A stretch of 6,692 nt of DNA from an uncultured Lachnospiraceae bacterium. GTDB lineage: Bacteria; Bacillota; Clostridia; Lachnospirales; Lachnospiraceae. The stretch spans positions 1-6,692 of the forward strand of contig CAJTSH010000083.1 of the NCBI GenBank assembly GCA_910578885.1, given 5' to 3'. This document shows, piece by piece, positions 4,694 to 6,692 of the stretch (within the stretch, counting starts at the first letter, position 1; each line of letters starts with the position of its first letter). The notes beneath the pieces were generated by a model. That model made no database searches. It was not told the DNA's origin and was given only the letters and a program-made list of their open reading frames with translations. Made by a program: the position numbers and the translations under genes.

Positions 4694-5503
4694 ATGGAAT
4701 ATGTTAAGGCGACTGAAAAAGATTTAGAACAAATCGCAATATTAGTGAGAGATACCATACAGGAAATTTACCCGAAATACTATCCCAAAGAAGTTGTGGA
4801 CTTTTTTTGTGAACTCCATTGCAGGGAAAATATCTTTGAGGATATAAAAAGCGGTTTTGTCGGTGTTTTGCGGGACGACGATAGGATAGTGGGAACAGGT
4901 TGTTATAAGGAGAATCATATTACAAGGGTATATGTAAAGCCGGAAGATCAGGGTAAGGGCTATGGAAGCTATATGATGCAATGTCTGGAAAATCAAATCC
5001 GTCTGCAATATGATACAGTATATTTAGATGCGTCATTACCTGCAAGCCATTTATATGAAAAAAGAGGCTATCAGACGACAAAGCATGAGAAATGGAACGT
5101 AGAAAATGGAAGAATACTTGTATATGAGGTGATGGTGAAATCACTGCCAAAAATTTCATCTGATATTTGTTATGATGGAAAATTTTTTGTTCCGCAAAGA
5201 AATACAGAAAATGGTGAGGTGGACGGAAATACAATATTCGCATACCACCAAAAAGACAATATTTTATGGGCAGATTACGCTGGTGGAGATATTATAAAAG
5301 GTCACATCGTTGGAACCGTAGCGGAGAATGGAGAATTAGATTTTTATTATCAGCACATAAATGAACAAAAACAAGTGCGGATTGGCGTTTGTCATAGTGT
5401 ACCGCAAATTTTAGATAACGGTAAAATAAAATTATCTGAAAAGTGGCAATGGCTCAATGGAGATCAATCGGAGGGGAAATCGGTGGTTGTAGAAATGGAA
5501 TGA
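4694..5503 (+). CDS. GNAT N-acetyltransferase fused to an N-acetylglutamate-synthase-like C-terminal domain
   Basis: The 269-residue protein has two parts. Residues 1-150 are a GNAT fold: I-V-G-T-G-C-Y (65-71) and I-T-R-V-Y-V-K-P-E-D-Q-G-K-G-Y-G (76-91) supply the beta-4 strand and the acetyl-CoA pyrophosphate loop (Q-x-x-G-x-G form), followed by L-Y-E-K-R-G-Y (120-126). Residues about 157-269 form a separate beta-rich domain: Y-D-G-K-F-F-V, N-T-E-N-G-E-V, W-A-D-Y-A-G-G, G-x-C-x-S and a terminal W-Q-W-L-N-G-D. From memory, proteins made only of this domain are widely annotated 'n-acetylglutamate synthase', without experimental support that I know of. Start: ATG with SD AGGGA (4681-4685) at 8 bases. 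It lies 52 bp after amrS on the same strand with no terminator between, so co-transcription is possible, but its lower G+C suggests a separate origin. The acyl acceptor is unknown; cytosolic. Confidence 0.88.
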   Translation: MEYVKATEKDLEQIAILVRDTIQEIYPKYYPKEVVDFFCELHCRENIFEDIKSGFVGVLRDDDRIVGTGCYKENHITRVYVKPEDQGKGYGSYMMQCLENQIRLQYDTVYLDASLPASHLYEKRGYQTTKHEKWNVENGRILVYEVMVKSLPKISSDICYDGKFFVPQRNTENGEVDGNTIFAYHQKDNILWADYAGGDIIKGHIVGTVAENGELDFYYQHINEQKQVRIGVCHSVPQILDNGKIKLSEKWQWLNGDQSEGKSVVVEME

Positions 5504-5540
5504 TATTCAGATAGACAGTTTTTGGTTCGTAGGGGAAAGG

Positions 5541-5580
5541 AAAAACGAGACGCGGCAGTGATCAAAAGCCGCCGCGCTCG
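5541..5580 (-). terminator. Intrinsic terminator of the minus-strand membrane-protein gene
   Basis: Ten pairs (5546-5556 with 5571-5580, one bulged A at 5550) form a GC-rich stem around a 14-base loop. On the minus strand the stem is followed at once by five T (5541-5545) and CCTTT. It begins 15 bases after the stop codon of the gene ending at 5596. On the plus strand no T-run follows, so it would stop GNAT transcripts less well. Confidence 0.78.
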
Positions 5581-5595
5581 CAAAATTCTCTGATT

Positions 5596-6222
5596 TCACA
5601 CTAACAACCATAGTATGAGCATACTAATGTAACTTACTTTTAATTTCTTTCCCGAGGCATAAAAAGGAATTGCATAAATAAAAGCATTTAGTGCTGACAC
5701 AATACCGTCCGTAACTCCATGATACAAATGTGGCAGACCCCATAGGAAAAACAGTACCAATGCGCCCCACGGTATCGTTGATTTTTGGGTCAGACAGTCT
5801 CCTGCCCGCTGGGCATAGATCAAAAGTTCCAACATGAGTAAAATTTCTAATGGATAATAGAGGATATTTCTAAGCGTATATAATGGATAACTTGAGAAAA
5901 ATTCCCGAATAATCAAGGGCCTCATTCCAATATACACATAATTTCTAACACATAGGGAAATGCTGCCCATAACCACAAAAAAGATGATGAGCCAGTCCCT
6001 GCCTGTGAAAATATCATTTGTTTGATACAGTTCTCCTGCATTTTGCTTTCTCATCTTGTTTAAAATGAAGAACGCTCCAATTCCCCAAATAACAGGGCTG
6101 ATCCCCAATGCCAATATTTGATTTGGCAGGACTGCCGATATAAAATCACATTCTATTACAATCCATACAAGAAACATCATATATAACGCTTGTATTCCTT
6201 TCTTGTAGTTTTCCTTTTCCAT
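5596..6222 (-). CDS. Small polytopic membrane protein, possibly a degenerate CPBP-type protein
   Basis: The 208-residue product has about six or seven hydrophobic segments (roughly 11-30, 41-55, 76-93, 120-136, 151-164, 172-188, 196-208) separated by short charged loops. It should sit in the cytoplasmic membrane. F-F-L-W-G-L-P-H-L-Y-H (158-168) with a later Asn179, and L-E-I-L-L-M-L-E-L in an earlier segment, faintly recall CPBP (Abi) intramembrane protease motifs. The paired Glu and the Arg of motif 1 are absent, so protease activity is doubtful. Start: the ATG at 6222 follows AAGGAG by about 12 bases. A GTG at 6267 in the same frame would lie upstream of the predicted transcription start and has no SD, so it is not used here. 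The gene stands alone, with its own promoter and terminator, convergent with the GNAT gene. Function unknown. Confidence 0.75.
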   Translation of the reverse strand: MEKENYKKGIQALYMMFLVWIVIECDFISAVLPNQILALGISPVIWGIGAFFILNKMRKQNAGELYQTNDIFTGRDWLIIFFVVMGSISLCVRNYVYIGMRPLIIREFFSSYPLYTLRNILYYPLEILLMLELLIYAQRAGDCLTQKSTIPWGALVLFFLWGLPHLYHGVTDGIVSALNAFIYAIPFYASGKKLKVSYISMLILWLLV

Positions 6223-6257
6223 ATGTTCGTCTTTCTCCTTAGCAATTTTTTTTGTAT

Positions 6258-6286
6258 ATTTTACCACAAATCACACACAATTCCAA
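6258..6286 (-). promoter_or_regulatory. Promoter of the membrane-protein gene
   Basis: On the minus strand TTGGAA (6281-6286) is followed by 17 bases and TAAAAT (6258-6263), with TG-n directly before the -10 (extended -10). The predicted start near 6251 gives a leader of about 30 bases and excludes the GTG at 6267 as start codon. Confidence 0.68.
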
Positions 6287-6332
6287 TAAATTTCTCTTTT
6301 TAAGCGTCAAAGCTGGTTGCCTGATGTTTGTG

Positions 6333-6361
6333 TTGTGAAAAAAGTTTAGATTATGTATAAT
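6333..6361 (+). promoter_or_regulatory. Divergent plus-strand promoter with no obvious gene
   Basis: TTGTGA (6333-6338), exactly 17 bases, then a perfect TATAAT (6356-6361) on the plus strand. The predicted start is near 6368. It points into the right-hand region where no full gene is visible within the window. Confidence 0.55.
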
Positions 6362-6457
6362 GATAATATGGTTATTAATTGAGTAGTCTCGGAAACTCAC
6401 TGAAGATGCAACAGAAAAACAGGCCATATAAACGAATTCAACAAGTGGGAGAGAAAA

Positions 6458-6547
6458 ATGTTCATTTTAAAATTGTTCAGGGGAACTTTCCCGAAAAAAG
6501 GGCATAAAGTAGTAAGCCTGTTAGAAATGCGTTTTTTAACAGGATAA
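6458..6547 (+). CDS. Possible 29-residue leader peptide or small protein
   Basis: ATG at 6458 is preceded by GGGAG at 6 bases, a good ribosome binding site, and lies about 90 bases after the promoter at 6333-6361. The product begins M-F-I-L-K-L-F-R-G-T-F-P-K-K and is basic and hydrophobic. Its last codons fall in the hairpin at 6517-6543, so ribosome position could affect that fold, as in attenuation leaders. A second short frame (6406-6507, 33 codons) overlaps it with a weaker site. No family is recognised. It may be chance, or the start of a decayed gene. Confidence 0.3.
   Translation: MFILKLFRGTFPKKGHKVVSLLEMRFLTG
6517..6543 (+). repeat. 11-bp hairpin downstream of the orphan promoter
   Basis: CCTGTTA pairs with TAACAGG, and the stem extends inward by one G-U and three A-U pairs to a 5-base loop. 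No T-run follows on the plus strand, so it is not a plain terminator. It overlaps the end of the 29-codon frame. Confidence 0.5.
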
Positions 6548-6692
6548 ATGGCTGGTTATAGAGTTCGAGTGTATTCATATTAGATCAGACAGCGTACAAA
6601 TGTGCCACTTTATATCTCGCATCAAGATGTATGCAGATGCCAATGAGCATACTCCAGAATGAGAAATGATCCCTGCCGCGTATTTTCAGGCT
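6548..6692 (-). other. Right-edge region with a minus-strand open tail of 35 codons (6585-6692)
   Basis: On the minus strand a frame enters from the right edge and runs 35 codons to TGA at 6585-6587. It encodes a basic start (S-L-K-I-R-G-R-D-H), a short hydrophobic stretch (F-S-F-W-S-M-L-I-G-I-C-I) and an H-L-D-A-R-Y-K tail. It could be the 3' end of a small gene lying mostly outside the window, or chance. I do not recognise it. A 6-bp inverted repeat (GTATGC 6629-6634, GCATAC 6647-6652) lies inside. Nothing else was seen in this stretch. Confidence 0.25.

Noticed and set aside
6239..6427. Minus-strand 62-residue frame upstream of the membrane protein
   Set aside because: It covers the membrane-protein promoter and the divergent promoter, is AT-driven, has no SD, and resembles no family.
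1..6692. CRISPR array, tRNA or rRNA genes, integrase or phage structural genes
   Set aside because: No regularly spaced repeats of suitable length, no cloverleaf-like segments, no rRNA-like stretches and no phage motifs were seen when reading both strands.

Overview
The window looks like chromosome of a low-to-moderate G+C Firmicute of the class Clostridia, most likely a gut Lachnospiraceae relative. The basis is strong GGAGG-type ribosome binding sites, near-consensus sigma-A promoters, and an AmmeMemoRadiSam locus (MEMO, AMMECR1 and a radical SAM enzyme) of the clostridial type. Species cannot be fixed from the sequence. No rRNA, tRNA, CRISPR array or replication origin was seen.

Left part (1-1560). 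A C-terminal transposase-like fragment (2-172, +) runs in from the left edge and is followed by an inverted repeat. A minus-strand pair follows, reading leftward: a TetR-family regulator (851-1489) and an alpha/beta hydrolase (294-842) whose ribosome binding site lies inside the last regulator codons. The regulator has a textbook promoter overlapped by a palindrome, so it probably represses its own operon. The hydrolase stops before its catalytic histidine, right where the mobile-element remnant begins, and is probably broken.

Centre (1646-4641, +). A possible terminator and a perfect-consensus promoter precede a BrnT/BrnA-type toxin-antitoxin pair. The promoter is so close to the brnT start codon that the mRNA should be leaderless, and three palindromic 8-mers at an 11-bp period cover it as a candidate antitoxin operator. 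Only 38 bp downstream comes a fused MEMO-AMMECR1 protein (TTG start). After a highly structured 128-bp gap comes the partner radical SAM enzyme. The biochemical role of this three-domain set is, to my knowledge, not established. It is the part of the window most likely to hold undescribed biology.

Right part (4694-6692). A GNAT acetyltransferase carries a C-terminal domain of a kind often annotated as N-acetylglutamate synthase. A GC-rich terminator then serves a convergent minus-strand gene for a small polytopic membrane protein with its own promoter. The last 400 bases have no convincing full gene. They hold a divergent plus-strand promoter, a tiny ORF with a good ribosome binding site, an 11-bp hairpin and a minus-strand open tail running off the window edge. 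By eye the MEMO/AMMECR1/radical SAM genes are clearly richer in G+C than the genes on either side, so the window reads as a mosaic.
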